NCBI GenBank assembly: GCA_002359635.1
Contig: DENJ01000050.1
Span: forward strand, 1-32,850
DNA: 32,850 bases
Direction: 5' to 3'
Source of the DNA: Burkholderiales bacterium UBA2647
GTDB lineage: Bacteria; Pseudomonadota; Gammaproteobacteria; Burkholderiales; Burkholderiaceae_E
A program made the position numbers and the translations under genes. Each line of letters opens with the position of its first letter. The stretch's first letter is position 1. The notes beneath the pieces were generated by a model. It was given only the letters and a program-made list of their open reading frames with translations. It did not search any database and was not told the DNA's origin. Shown here piece by piece: positions 8,369 to 16,451 of the stretch.

Positions 8369-8526
8369 GAAAGCCCCGAAAAAGGACAGCAAAGCGACTA
8401 TTGTGTCATCAATCGATACCGCCAAGTTTGCGCTTGTAAGTTCGCCCTAAAATCTTAAGTGCCGGACATGGTGATTCGCCCCCCGGGGCTGGGACGGGCA
8501 TCAAAGGGCAAAAATGGAGTTAAAGC

Positions 8527-10323
8527 ATGCATCCTCGTGTCGAAGCAGTGACAGCACGGATTAAGCGGCGCAGCCAGGCGACGCGAGACGCCTATCTCGA
8601 GCAAATTGCCGCCGAGCGACGCAGGCCGCCGATCCGTGACAGCATGGGTTGCGCCAATCTTGCGCACGCCTGGGCGGCGATGCCCGCCGCGGATAAGCTC
8701 AGACTAAGGCTGGAGCGTGCGCCTCACCTTGCGGTCATAAGCGCTTATAACGATATGCTTTCTGCACATCAGCCCTATGCCGCTTACCCTCAGCGTATCC
8801 GGCAGTGGGCTGCGCAGCGCGGCGCCAGCGTGCAGTTTGCAAGCGGTGTGCCGGCGATGTGCGATGGTGTTACCCAGGGACGCCGAGGTATGGAACTCAG
8901 TCTCTTATCGCGTGACCTGATTGCCCAAGCGACGGCGATTGGGCTTTCGCATGAGGTCTTTGATGCCAGTTTATGCCTTGGCGTTTGCGACAAGATCGTG
9001 CCGGGTTTACTCATTGGATCCTTGCATTTTGGCCATTTGCCGACGCTATTCATGCCTGCAGGACCGATGCCTTCGGGCTTATCGAATCAGGAAAAAAGTA
9101 CGATCCGTGAGCGCTACGCTCAGGGCCTCCTGGGGCGTGAGCAATTGCTCGATGCTGAATCACAGGCTTACCACGCACCTGGTACCTGTACCTTTTATGG
9201 CACGGCCAATAGCAATCAGATGCTTCTGGAGGCCATGGGTTTGCATGTGGCGGGCGCTGCCTTTGCGATGCCCGCGAGCATTGAGCGACTGCGCTTTGAT
9301 GAGGCGGCTGTTTCAAGTCTGATCGATCAACTTAACGCTGTGCGTGCTGGTCGTGTAAAGGCTTTAGGTATTGGCGAATTGGTCGATGAGCGGGTGATTG
9401 TGCATGCCATGATTGCCTTATTGGCAACAGGCGGCTCGACCAATCACTTGATTCACTGGGTTGCGGTTGCCAAGGCTGCAGGTATTTTGATTGATTGGGA
9501 CGACTTTGATGCTTTATCGGAAGTCACGCCGCTTCTTGCGCGGGTCTATCCGAATGGCGAGGCCGATGTTAATGCCATGCAGGCTGCAGGCGGTCCGCTA
9601 TATATTCTTGCACAACTTCTCGATGCAGGATTGCTGTTTGGTGAGGTATTCACCGCGACCGGGGAGCGCATGGCCGATCGGTTGCAGGCTGTCAGTCGAC
9701 AAAGTGCAAACGAGGCCGTCCTGCGTCCTCATTCGGACCCTTTTGACCGGCAGGGGGGGTTACGGCTGCTCCAGGGTAATTTGGGGCGCGCCGTGATCAA
9801 AACGTCTGCGGTTCCCGAGACCAACTGGGAGCTATGTGCCCCTGCCTTGGTCTTCGAAACCCAAGAAGCGTTCTTGCGTGCCTTTGAGGCTGGGGAGCTC
9901 GAGCGTGATTTTGTGGCAGTGCTCAGAGGGCAGGGGCCCAAAGCGAATGGGATGCCCGAATTACACAAGCTCACGCCACCGCTTTCGGTATTACAAAGAA
10001 AAGGATTTCGGGTGGCGCTGGTTACCGACGGTCGGATGAGCGGCGCATCGGGTAAGGTACCTGCAGCGATTCATCTGTGGCCTGAAGCGCGGGACTCAGG
10101 GCCTATTCAATGGCTTCGCAACGGCGATTTGATTCATCTCGATCCAAAACAGGGAAGCTTGCGATGCCTTGTGCCCGACGGTGAACTCAAGCAACGACGC
10201 GACAGCACTCAAGCGCAAGCAGATGGGCCAGGGCAAGCCGATGAGGGCAGTCTGGGGCGGGCTTTGTTTGAGCGTCTGAGGAAACAGTTATCCAATGCAG
10301 AACAAGGAGCATGCAGTTGGTGA
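8527..10323 (+). CDS. edd: Phosphogluconate dehydratase (Entner-Doudoroff)
   Basis: Edd dehydrates 6-phosphogluconate to 2-keto-3-deoxy-6-phosphogluconate. The 598-residue protein follows the IlvD/Edd family throughout: SAYNDMLSAHQPY, GVPAMCDGVTQG, SLCLGVCDKIVPG, GPMPSGLSNQEK, APGTCTFYGTANSNQM and VTDGRMSGASGKVPAAIH. Cys154 and Cys221 match the cluster cysteines of the E. coli enzyme, so an iron-sulfur cluster is expected. GGAG lies upstream of the ATG at normal spacing. The end overlaps eda. The length matches the family, and the SNQEK and SGASGKVP segments favour Edd over dihydroxyacid dehydratase, as does the adjoining eda. Confidence 0.96.
   Translation: MHPRVEAVTARIKRRSQATRDAYLEQIAAERRRPPIRDSMGCANLAHAWAAMPAADKLRLRLERAPHLAVISAYNDMLSAHQPYAAYPQRIRQWAAQRGASVQFASGVPAMCDGVTQGRRGMELSLLSRDLIAQATAIGLSHEVFDASLCLGVCDKIVPGLLIGSLHFGHLPTLFMPAGPMPSGLSNQEKSTIRERYAQGLLGREQLLDAESQAYHAPGTCTFYGTANSNQMLLEAMGLHVAGAAFAMPASIERLRFDEAAVSSLIDQLNAVRAGRVKALGIGELVDERVIVHAMIALLATGGSTNHLIHWVAVAKAAGILIDWDDFDALSEVTPLLARVYPNGEADVNAMQAAGGPLYILAQLLDAGLLFGEVFTATGERMADRLQAVSRQSANEAVLRPHSDPFDRQGGLRLLQGNLGRAVIKTSAVPETNWELCAPALVFETQEAFLRAFEAGELERDFVAVLRGQGPKANGMPELHKLTPPLSVLQRKGFRVALVTDGRMSGASGKVPAAIHLWPEARDSGPIQWLRNGDLIHLDPKQGSLRCLVPDGELKQRRDSTQAQADGPGQADEGSLGRALFERLRKQLSNAEQGACSW
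10304..10309 (+). promoter_or_regulatory. Ribosome binding site of eda inside edd
   Basis: AAGGAG sits one base before the ATG at 10311, too close for efficient initiation. It is seven bases from the TTG at 10317 and ten from the GTG at 10320, whose G starts the GTGA overlap with the edd stop. A non-ATG start for eda is therefore likely. Confidence 0.6.
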
Positions 10324-10988
10324 GTCAAATCAAACACGGCTCGGCGCTACCAGCAGTGTTCAAAGCGATGTTGTCGCGCGGTCCTGTCGTGCCGGTGATC
10401 GTAATCAAGGACATTAACCAAGCGTTGCCGCTCGCGCAAGCGCTTTGCGAGGCGGGACTTGGTGTTCTGGAGATCACGATGCGAAGCGAATGTGCACTGG
10501 ATGCCATCAGCGCTTTGCGGCACCGCTTTCCGGATTTGCTCATCGGTGCAGGCACCCTAAGACTTGTTGAGCAAGTGCGCCAGGTGGTGAACGCCGGCGC
10601 GCAGTTTGCGGTGAGTCCGGGTTACGACCAGGCGCTTGGTGCGGCTTGTCGCGAGCAGGGGCTTGATCTTCTTCCAGGTGTTGCGACAGCGGGCGAGCTG
10701 ATGCAGGCAAATCGTGATGGATTCTATTTTGTGAAGCTTTTCCCCGCTGAAGCGATCGGCGGTCAAGCGCTTGTCCAATCACTGGCGAGCCCGTTTTCCG
10801 AAACGCTATTTTGTCCAACAGGCGGTATTGATGCGGCAAAAGCTGTGGGGTATTTGGGCTTAAGTAATGTGGCCTGTGTGGGTGGCAGCTGGATGATCCC
10901 TGCCACATCGCTTGCTAACTCGGATTGGACGGTGATTCGAAACTTAGCGCGTCAGGCACAAAGCTTGGCGAGAGCCTTTGCAGGCTAG
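10320..10988 (+). CDS. eda: KDPG aldolase (2-dehydro-3-deoxy-phosphogluconate aldolase)
   Basis: Eda cleaves KDPG to pyruvate and glyceraldehyde-3-phosphate, completing the Entner-Doudoroff route after Edd. The 222-residue protein has GPVVPVIVI, GVLEITMRSECAL (Glu51, matching Glu45 of E. coli), IGAGTL, FAVSPGY and FVKLFPAEAIGG, in which Lys139 is the Schiff-base lysine (Lys133 in E. coli). The start is taken as GTG 10320 overlapping the edd stop; TTG 10317 and ATG 10311 are in frame and would add one or three residues. The stop codon shares the palindrome CTAG with the facing zwf stop. Confidence 0.95.
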   Translation: MSQIKHGSALPAVFKAMLSRGPVVPVIVIKDINQALPLAQALCEAGLGVLEITMRSECALDAISALRHRFPDLLIGAGTLRLVEQVRQVVNAGAQFAVSPGYDQALGAACREQGLDLLPGVATAGELMQANRDGFYFVKLFPAEAIGGQALVQSLASPFSETLFCPTGGIDAAKAVGYLGLSNVACVGGSWMIPATSLANSDWTVIRNLARQAQSLARAFAG

Positions 10989-12445
10989 CGCTCCTCGGGC
11001 CAGGTAATCCCTTCTCGGGCGGTCAAGGCACTGGCTGCTGGTGGACCCCAGGTGCCAGCGGCATAAGGTCTGCAGGTTTCTGGGTGTTGGGCCCAGGTAT
11101 CAAGAATGGGCATCACCCATGACCATGCTGCGCGTTGCTCATCAAAGCGCACAAACAGATCGAGGCGACCCGCAATCACTTTGCGAAGTAATCGCTCGTA
11201 AGCCTCGATGCTCTGGGCTCCAAAGGCCTCTTTAAAGTCTAAGTCCAGGGCCACCGGTGCCAGCCGGCCTTGTTCTGCCCTGTCGCGGCGAGACGCTTTG
11301 GCGAGCAAATGAAGTTCGATCGAGTCCTCGGGTTGGAGCCGAATGACAAGGCGATTGTTTTCAGAGCCTAGCGGTGTTTGAAAAATCGGGTGGGGTACGG
11401 GTCGAAAATTAATAACAATTTCAGCACCCCGTGTTGCCAGGCGCTTACCGGTCCGAAGAAAGAAAGGAACACCTGCCCAGCGCCAGTTCTCGACTTCAGT
11501 TCGGATCGCGACGAAGGTTTCAGTGCTGCTTTCCGGGTCGACGCCTGGCTCATCCCGATAGCCCTTCACGGGTATGCCCGCGATACTGCCTGCCCGATAC
11601 TGGCCACGGACGGCATACTGTGCAACGTCGGCCGCACTGAAGGGCTTCAGGCTGCGCAAGACCTTGAGTTTTTCATCGCGCACCGAATCAGCGTCGTCGC
11701 TTGACGGCGGCTCCATCGCGACCATGCAAAGCAATTGCAAGAGGTGGTTCTGGACCATGTCGCGCAAGGCACCGCTATGGTCATAATAAGCGCCACGTTT
11801 TTCAACCCCAAGGTCTTCGGCAATCGTGATCTGGACGCTCGAAATCCACTCGCGTCGCCACAGCGGCTCAAAAAGCGAATTACCAAAACGCAAAGCGATC
11901 AAGTTTTGTACCGATTGCTTACCCAGATAATGGTCAATTCGGAAAACCTGTTGCTCACTAAACACCGAAAGAACGGCTTCGTTGATCTCAATGGCCGACT
12001 TCAAATCGTGCCCGAGTGGCTTTTCTAGAACGATGCGAATCGATGGACGGTTTAAGCCTGCCTTGCCCAGTGAGAGACAGATTTGGGTAAAGAGCTGGGG
12101 TGAGGTCGCGAGATAAATGACAACAGCATCGGCTGCCTCCCGGTCAATCCAGTCGCGAAGCCTCGTATAGCTTTCAGGATCGGCGAGGTCCATCGGCAGA
12201 TAATGCAATTGTTTGGCAAACTGCGCGAAAGCCTGACTGCAAAAGGGTTCGCTCCATGGCAGTTCGGCGAAACGATCTCCAAGCCACTTGCGATAGCTGG
12301 CATCGTCGTGACGCTCTCTTGCGGCGGCGAGGATGCTTCCTTCTGATGGCAGCGCACCGTGTCTGAAAGCCTCATACATCGCGGGCATCAGCTTGCGCCA
12401 CGCCAGATCACCAGTACCGCCAAAGAAGATTACTTTATACGCCAT
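10985..12445 (-). CDS. zwf: Glucose-6-phosphate 1-dehydrogenase
   Basis: Zwf oxidises glucose-6-phosphate to 6-phosphogluconolactone and supplies NAD(P)H. The 486-residue protein begins VIFFGGTGDLAWRKLMPAMY, the nucleotide-binding motif. It carries EKPLGHDL at about 141-148, the signature RIDHYLGKQSVQN at 169-181, and DHSGALRDMVQNHLLQLL with His234 as the likely catalytic base. The C-terminal segment fits the family. It converges on edd-eda and supplies their substrate, although no lactonase gene is visible here. A good sigma-70-type promoter lies at 12458-12486 and would leave only a few untranslated bases before the ATG. Confidence 0.95.
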   Translation of the reverse strand: MAYKVIFFGGTGDLAWRKLMPAMYEAFRHGALPSEGSILAAARERHDDASYRKWLGDRFAELPWSEPFCSQAFAQFAKQLHYLPMDLADPESYTRLRDWIDREAADAVVIYLATSPQLFTQICLSLGKAGLNRPSIRIVLEKPLGHDLKSAIEINEAVLSVFSEQQVFRIDHYLGKQSVQNLIALRFGNSLFEPLWRREWISSVQITIAEDLGVEKRGAYYDHSGALRDMVQNHLLQLLCMVAMEPPSSDDADSVRDEKLKVLRSLKPFSAADVAQYAVRGQYRAGSIAGIPVKGYRDEPGVDPESSTETFVAIRTEVENWRWAGVPFFLRTGKRLATRGAEIVINFRPVPHPIFQTPLGSENNRLVIRLQPEDSIELHLLAKASRRDRAEQGRLAPVALDLDFKEAFGAQSIEAYERLLRKVIAGRLDLFVRFDEQRAAWSWVMPILDTWAQHPETCRPYAAGTWGPPAASALTAREGITWPEER

Positions 12446-12457
12446 GTCAAGGCTGGC

Positions 12458-12486
12458 ACTATACGCATTGTTTTTTGCTTTGTGAA
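12458..12486 (-). promoter_or_regulatory. Sigma-70-type promoter of zwf, giving a very short leader
   Basis: On the reverse strand TTCACA (12486-12481) and TATAGT (12463-12458) are separated by 17 bases, five of six matches to each consensus. Transcription would begin about six or seven bases later, only about five to seven bases before the zwf ATG. The -35 element is six bases from the start codon of the divergent flavoprotein gene. Confidence 0.65.
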
Positions 12487-12492
12487 TCGTTG

Positions 12493-14157
12493 ATGAAAAG
12501 GCATGCTACAGAGTCTGGTCGCGCCATTGTGATCGGTGCAGGGCACAACGGTCTTGTTTGTGCTTTTTATTTGGCAAAGGCGGGCTGGAGCGTCGATGTT
12601 TATGAAAAGCGAACCGTGTTTGGCGGGGCGGCAATCACCGATTGTTTTTATCCTGGTTTTCGTAACTCGATTGCAAGCTACACCGTGAGCTTGCTTGATG
12701 AACAAATCATCAAGGATATGTGCTTGCGCGAATTGGGTTTAAGAATCGTTGAGCGACCCTTATCGAATTTTTTGCCGCTCGAAGATGGGCGGAGTCTGAG
12801 CGCTGGCGGTGGACTGGCATCAACCCAGGCTTCGTTTGCAAAGCTTTCAGAAAAAGATGCCTTGGCACTGCCTGCTTATTTTGCTCAACTCGAAGCGATG
12901 GGAAACGCACTGGGTCGGCTGGCCAGGGAAGCGCCCCCTGCCTGGCAACAAGGAACATCTTGGCACGACTGGCTATTGAGTGGCGCCGACATGCTGGCCA
13001 GGCTTCGGGACCTCGCCGGGCTCAGCGCAGCAGACCGTCAGGTCTTGCTTCGATTGATGTGTGATAGTGCTGAAGACCTCTTGTCGCAATGGTTTGAGAG
13101 CGATGCGGTCAAGGCCTTGTTTTCCTTCGATGCAGTGGTCGGACATCTGGCTACACCGCGTATGCCGGGCTCAGCCTATGTTTTGTTGCACCATTGTTTT
13201 GGCGGCGTTAATGGCAAGCAAGGTCAGTGGGGACATGCTATTGGCGGCATGGGGGCGATCACGCAGGCGATGGTAGCGGCATGCGAGCAACTCGGGGTAA
13301 GACTGCATCGCGATTCGCCGGTAAAGCGCATTTTAAGTCAGCAAGATCGCGTGCTGGGAGTCATGCTTGAATCTGGAGCGATCAAAGAAGCAGAAGTGCT
13401 AGCCTGCAATGCGCACCCGCTCATCATGAGCCAACAACTGCTCGAAACTGCCGATCTGCCCCGTGATTTTCAAACCGCCATGACACACTACCGATCCGAA
13501 TCGGGTAGTTTTCGCATGAACATAGCCCTGAGTGCGTTACCTCGATTCAGCGCGCATCCCGAAGCAGGGCCTCATCATGCAAGCGGCATCATTTTGAGCC
13601 CGAGCCTGCAATGGATGGATCAGGCCTATCGCGACGCCGTGGACAAAGGCATGGCAGATCGGCCGATTGTTGAAATGCTTATCCCGAGTGTGGTCGACGA
13701 TTCGCTTGCACCCGAAGGTTGTCATGTCGCAAGTTTATTTTGTCAGCACTTTAGGCGCCATCTGCCTGGTCGTTCATTGTGGGACGAGAAACAGAAACAA
13801 GTCGCTGTTGAGTCCGTGTTTCAAGTGATCGAGGATTTCGCGCCGGGCTTCAGGCAGTCGGTGATTGGCTATGCCGCACATTCGCCGCTCGATCTGGAGC
13901 GTGATTTCTCCTTGATTGGCGGCGATATTTTTCACGGGAAAATGAGCTTATCCCAGCTGTGGGCCGCCCGACCTCTACTCGGTTGGGGTGCTTATCGGAT
14001 GCCGCTTCGCGGCCTTTACCTCTGCGGCGCCGGGGCCCACCCCGGTGGTGGCGTCAGCGGCCTGCCGGGCCGCAACGCAGCCCGACAAATCCTGCTTGAT
14101 CGTCAGACAATCCCTTCGCGCTTATCCCGCGCTTTCAATTTCAATCGCCAGCCGTGA
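12493..14157 (+). CDS. Phytoene-dehydrogenase-like FAD-dependent oxidoreductase
   Basis: This 554-residue protein starts with a dinucleotide-binding fold, IVIGAGHNGLVCAFYLAKAG (GxGxxG at 15-20), then VYEKR and VFGGAAITD. It ends with the second FAD-binding segment LYLCGAGAHPGGGVSGLPGRNAA. This pattern and length match the bacterial phytoene-desaturase/PYROXD2-like group, whose substrates are mostly unknown; no carotenoid genes are nearby. The start is ATG 12493, since the upstream in-frame TTG at 12475 adds only six unremarkable residues; no good ribosome site is seen. The final 55 bases overlap the end of glcB on the other strand. Confidence 0.87.
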   Translation: MKRHATESGRAIVIGAGHNGLVCAFYLAKAGWSVDVYEKRTVFGGAAITDCFYPGFRNSIASYTVSLLDEQIIKDMCLRELGLRIVERPLSNFLPLEDGRSLSAGGGLASTQASFAKLSEKDALALPAYFAQLEAMGNALGRLAREAPPAWQQGTSWHDWLLSGADMLARLRDLAGLSAADRQVLLRLMCDSAEDLLSQWFESDAVKALFSFDAVVGHLATPRMPGSAYVLLHHCFGGVNGKQGQWGHAIGGMGAITQAMVAACEQLGVRLHRDSPVKRILSQQDRVLGVMLESGAIKEAEVLACNAHPLIMSQQLLETADLPRDFQTAMTHYRSESGSFRMNIALSALPRFSAHPEAGPHHASGIILSPSLQWMDQAYRDAVDKGMADRPIVEMLIPSVVDDSLAPEGCHVASLFCQHFRRHLPGRSLWDEKQKQVAVESVFQVIEDFAPGFRQSVIGYAAHSPLDLERDFSLIGGDIFHGKMSLSQLWAARPLLGWGAYRMPLRGLYLCGAGAHPGGGVSGLPGRNAARQILLDRQTIPSRLSRAFNFNRQP

Positions 14158-16328
14158 AGCAAGGGCTCGGTATAGCCGCTGGGTTGCTCTAAGCCTTTGA
14201 ACACTAAATCGCAAGCAGCCTGATAGGCCATCGACCGGCTGAATTGCCCTGCCATGGGGCGGTACAAAGGATCAGCGGCGTTTTGCTGATCGACAACACT
14301 GGCCATGCGTTCAAAGACCTCTTGGACTTGATCTTCAGTCACGACACCGTGGCGTAGCCAGTTCGCGATATGTTGGCTTGAAATACGCAGTGTTGCCCTA
14401 TCTTCCATCAGACCAACGTTATGAATATCAGGGACTTTTGAGCATCCAACGCCTTGATCGATCCATCGAACCACATAGCCAAGAATGCCTTGCGCATTAT
14501 TTTCGATTTCCTCTTGCTTTTCTTTATCGGTCCACGAAGGATTTGCGCTCACCGGGATGCTCAATAAATCCCGGAGAATCGCCGGGCGCTCCTCTGCTTC
14601 AGGAATCGCCTCGAGCGAGCGCTGAACGGCCGCAACATCGACCTGATGGTAATGGATTGCGTGCAAGGTCGCCGCTGTGGGTGAGGGGACCCAGGCGGTA
14701 TTAGCACCAGCCTTCGGGTGGGCGATTTTCTGTTCGAGCATGGCGGCCATCAGATCCGGCATGGCCCACATACCTTTCCCAATCTGGGCCCTGCCGCGAA
14801 GACCACAGGAAAGCCCAACCAGCACGTTATTGCGCTCATAAGCGGTGATCCAAGGCGTTGACTTCATCGCAGCCTTCCGGAGCATCGGGCCTGCGTGCAT
14901 CGCCGTATGCATTTCGTCGCCTGTTCGATCGAGAAAGCCAGTGTTGATGAAGGCAACCCTTGAGGCACCGGCTGCGATACAGGCTTTCAGATTCACGCTC
15001 GTTCGGCGCTCCTCGTCCATGATCCCGAGTTTGACGGTATGCTGCTCAAGCCCTAGCACTGACTCCACGCGTGAGAAAAGATCGCATGCAAAAGCGGTTT
15101 CTGCAGGGCCATGCATTTTAGGTTTAACAATATATACCGATCCTGTTCTTGTGTTACGGATGCCAGATTTGTCCATCTGGCTTAGATCGTGCATGGCGAT
15201 CGCCGTTGTAATCATCGCATCGAGAATGCCCTCTGGAATCTCTTTCCCATCGTCATAAAGTATGGATGGGTTAGTCATCAGATGCCCCACATTGCGCAAA
15301 AACAGTAACGAGCGACCATGCAAAACCTTCTCGAGGCCATCAGTTCCCTTGTAATGTCGGTCCGGATTGAGTGTTCGCTTGAAGCTTTTGCCGCCTTTGC
15401 TCACTACTTCGCTCAACGTTCCTTGAACAATACCGAGCCAATTCGCGTATGCCGCAACCTTGTCGTCAGCATCGACGACTGCTACCGAATCTTCCAAATC
15501 CAGAATGGTCGACACCGCAGCCTCTAGCACGATGTCTTGTATGCCCGCCGGGTCGTTTGAGCCAATCGATGCGTTGCGATCAATTTGCAGATCGATATGT
15601 AAGCCATGATGAATGAAAAGAATCGAACTGGGATGGCTTGTATCGCCCTGATAAGCAATGCAATGCTCAGGGTGTTGCAAAGCAACGAGGCTTTTGTCTG
15701 CCAATTCGAGCTCAAGCTCAAGCCTTCCACTAGAGCCTGGCCTTAGGCGGTAGTAGCGGGCTTGCTGATGCGAACCGCTAGAAAGCGGGAGGGTTTCATC
15801 AAGAAATTGCCTGGCAAACGCTATAACTTTTTCACCCCGAACAGGGTTGTAGCCGCCCGCGCGTTCAGCGCCGTCGGCTTCGCTGATCACATCGGTGCCG
15901 TAGAGTGCGTCGTAGAGCGATCCCCAGCGGGCGTTGGCTGCGTTGAGTGCATAGCGTGCATTAAGAATCGGAACAACCAGTTGCGGCCCGGCCTGATGGG
16001 CGATTTCGTGATCAATCTTGCTGGTGTTGACAGTGACCGCGCCAGGATCGTCAACCAGGTAGCCGATTTGGCGCAAAAAGCTTTGATAAGCGTCCATATC
16101 TGCGATAGGGCCTGGATGCGCTTGATGCCATTTGTCGAGCTCAGCCTGCATGCGGTCGCGCTCCGCAAGCAAATAGAGGTTCTTCGGCGCGAGCTCATGG
16201 ACGATGTTGTCAAAGCCTTCCCAGAACACCGCTTGCGCCAGGCCGGTGCCAGGCAGTACCTGCTTGTTGACAAAATCGAATAAATTCGTGGCTACTTCGA
16301 GCCGATGAATTCTTGTGCGCGCGGTCAT
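14103..16328 (-). CDS. glcB: Malate synthase G
   Basis: GlcB condenses glyoxylate with acetyl-CoA to malate in the glycolate/glyoxylate route. The 741-residue length is typical of the G form. Family segments include the N-terminal FVNKQVLPGTGL, NARWGSLYDALYGTD, STILDLEDSVAVVDADDK, GSVYIVKPKMHGPAE, LGIMDEERRTSVNLKA, INTGFLDRTGDEMHTAM, GKGMWAMPDLM and the closing YTEPLLHGWR. A moderate purine-rich ribosome site precedes the ATG. The leader contains a palindrome near 16362. The 3' end overlaps the facing flavoprotein gene by 55 bases. No glyoxylate-producing gene is in the window. Confidence 0.96.
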   Translation of the reverse strand: MTARTRIHRLEVATNLFDFVNKQVLPGTGLAQAVFWEGFDNIVHELAPKNLYLLAERDRMQAELDKWHQAHPGPIADMDAYQSFLRQIGYLVDDPGAVTVNTSKIDHEIAHQAGPQLVVPILNARYALNAANARWGSLYDALYGTDVISEADGAERAGGYNPVRGEKVIAFARQFLDETLPLSSGSHQQARYYRLRPGSSGRLELELELADKSLVALQHPEHCIAYQGDTSHPSSILFIHHGLHIDLQIDRNASIGSNDPAGIQDIVLEAAVSTILDLEDSVAVVDADDKVAAYANWLGIVQGTLSEVVSKGGKSFKRTLNPDRHYKGTDGLEKVLHGRSLLFLRNVGHLMTNPSILYDDGKEIPEGILDAMITTAIAMHDLSQMDKSGIRNTRTGSVYIVKPKMHGPAETAFACDLFSRVESVLGLEQHTVKLGIMDEERRTSVNLKACIAAGASRVAFINTGFLDRTGDEMHTAMHAGPMLRKAAMKSTPWITAYERNNVLVGLSCGLRGRAQIGKGMWAMPDLMAAMLEQKIAHPKAGANTAWVPSPTAATLHAIHYHQVDVAAVQRSLEAIPEAEERPAILRDLLSIPVSANPSWTDKEKQEEIENNAQGILGYVVRWIDQGVGCSKVPDIHNVGLMEDRATLRISSQHIANWLRHGVVTEDQVQEVFERMASVVDQQNAADPLYRPMAGQFSRSMAYQAACDLVFKGLEQPSGYTEPLLHGWRLKLKARDKREGIV

Positions 16329-16361
16329 AAGCTGCTCATCTCTTTAAGGCGTTGTCGGGGC

Positions 16362-16388
16362 TGAGCGGCTCAAAACCCGGCCCGCTCA
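16362..16388. promoter_or_regulatory. Palindrome and inverted repeat in the glcB leader
   Basis: TGAGCGGCTCA (16362-16372) is a perfect palindrome around a central G. TGAGCGG (16362-16368) also pairs with CCGCTCA (16382-16388) over a 13-base loop. It lies 34 bases before the glcB start, in the 123-base gap between the acyl-CoA dehydrogenase stop and glcB. It could be an operator or a leader hairpin. I see no convincing promoter around it. Confidence 0.35.
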
Positions 16389-16451
16389 AGGCAAGACTCG
16401 GATCATAAATGATGTTGGATCGCCGATTTAATCAACAGGCTGCGAGGATCT

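Noticed and set aside
8428..8453. TTGCGC and TAAAAT as an edd promoter
   Set aside because: The spacer is only 14 bases, and no better -35 lies at 16-18 bases.
12434..12450. TTGACA and TATAAA on the reverse strand at the zwf start
   Set aside because: The two elements are only five bases apart and overlap the first codons of zwf, so they cannot form a promoter; the TTCACA/TATAGT pair upstream is properly spaced.
15762..16283. 173-codon forward frame inside glcB
   Set aside because: It is a shadow of malate synthase codons with no independent start signal or recognisable domain.
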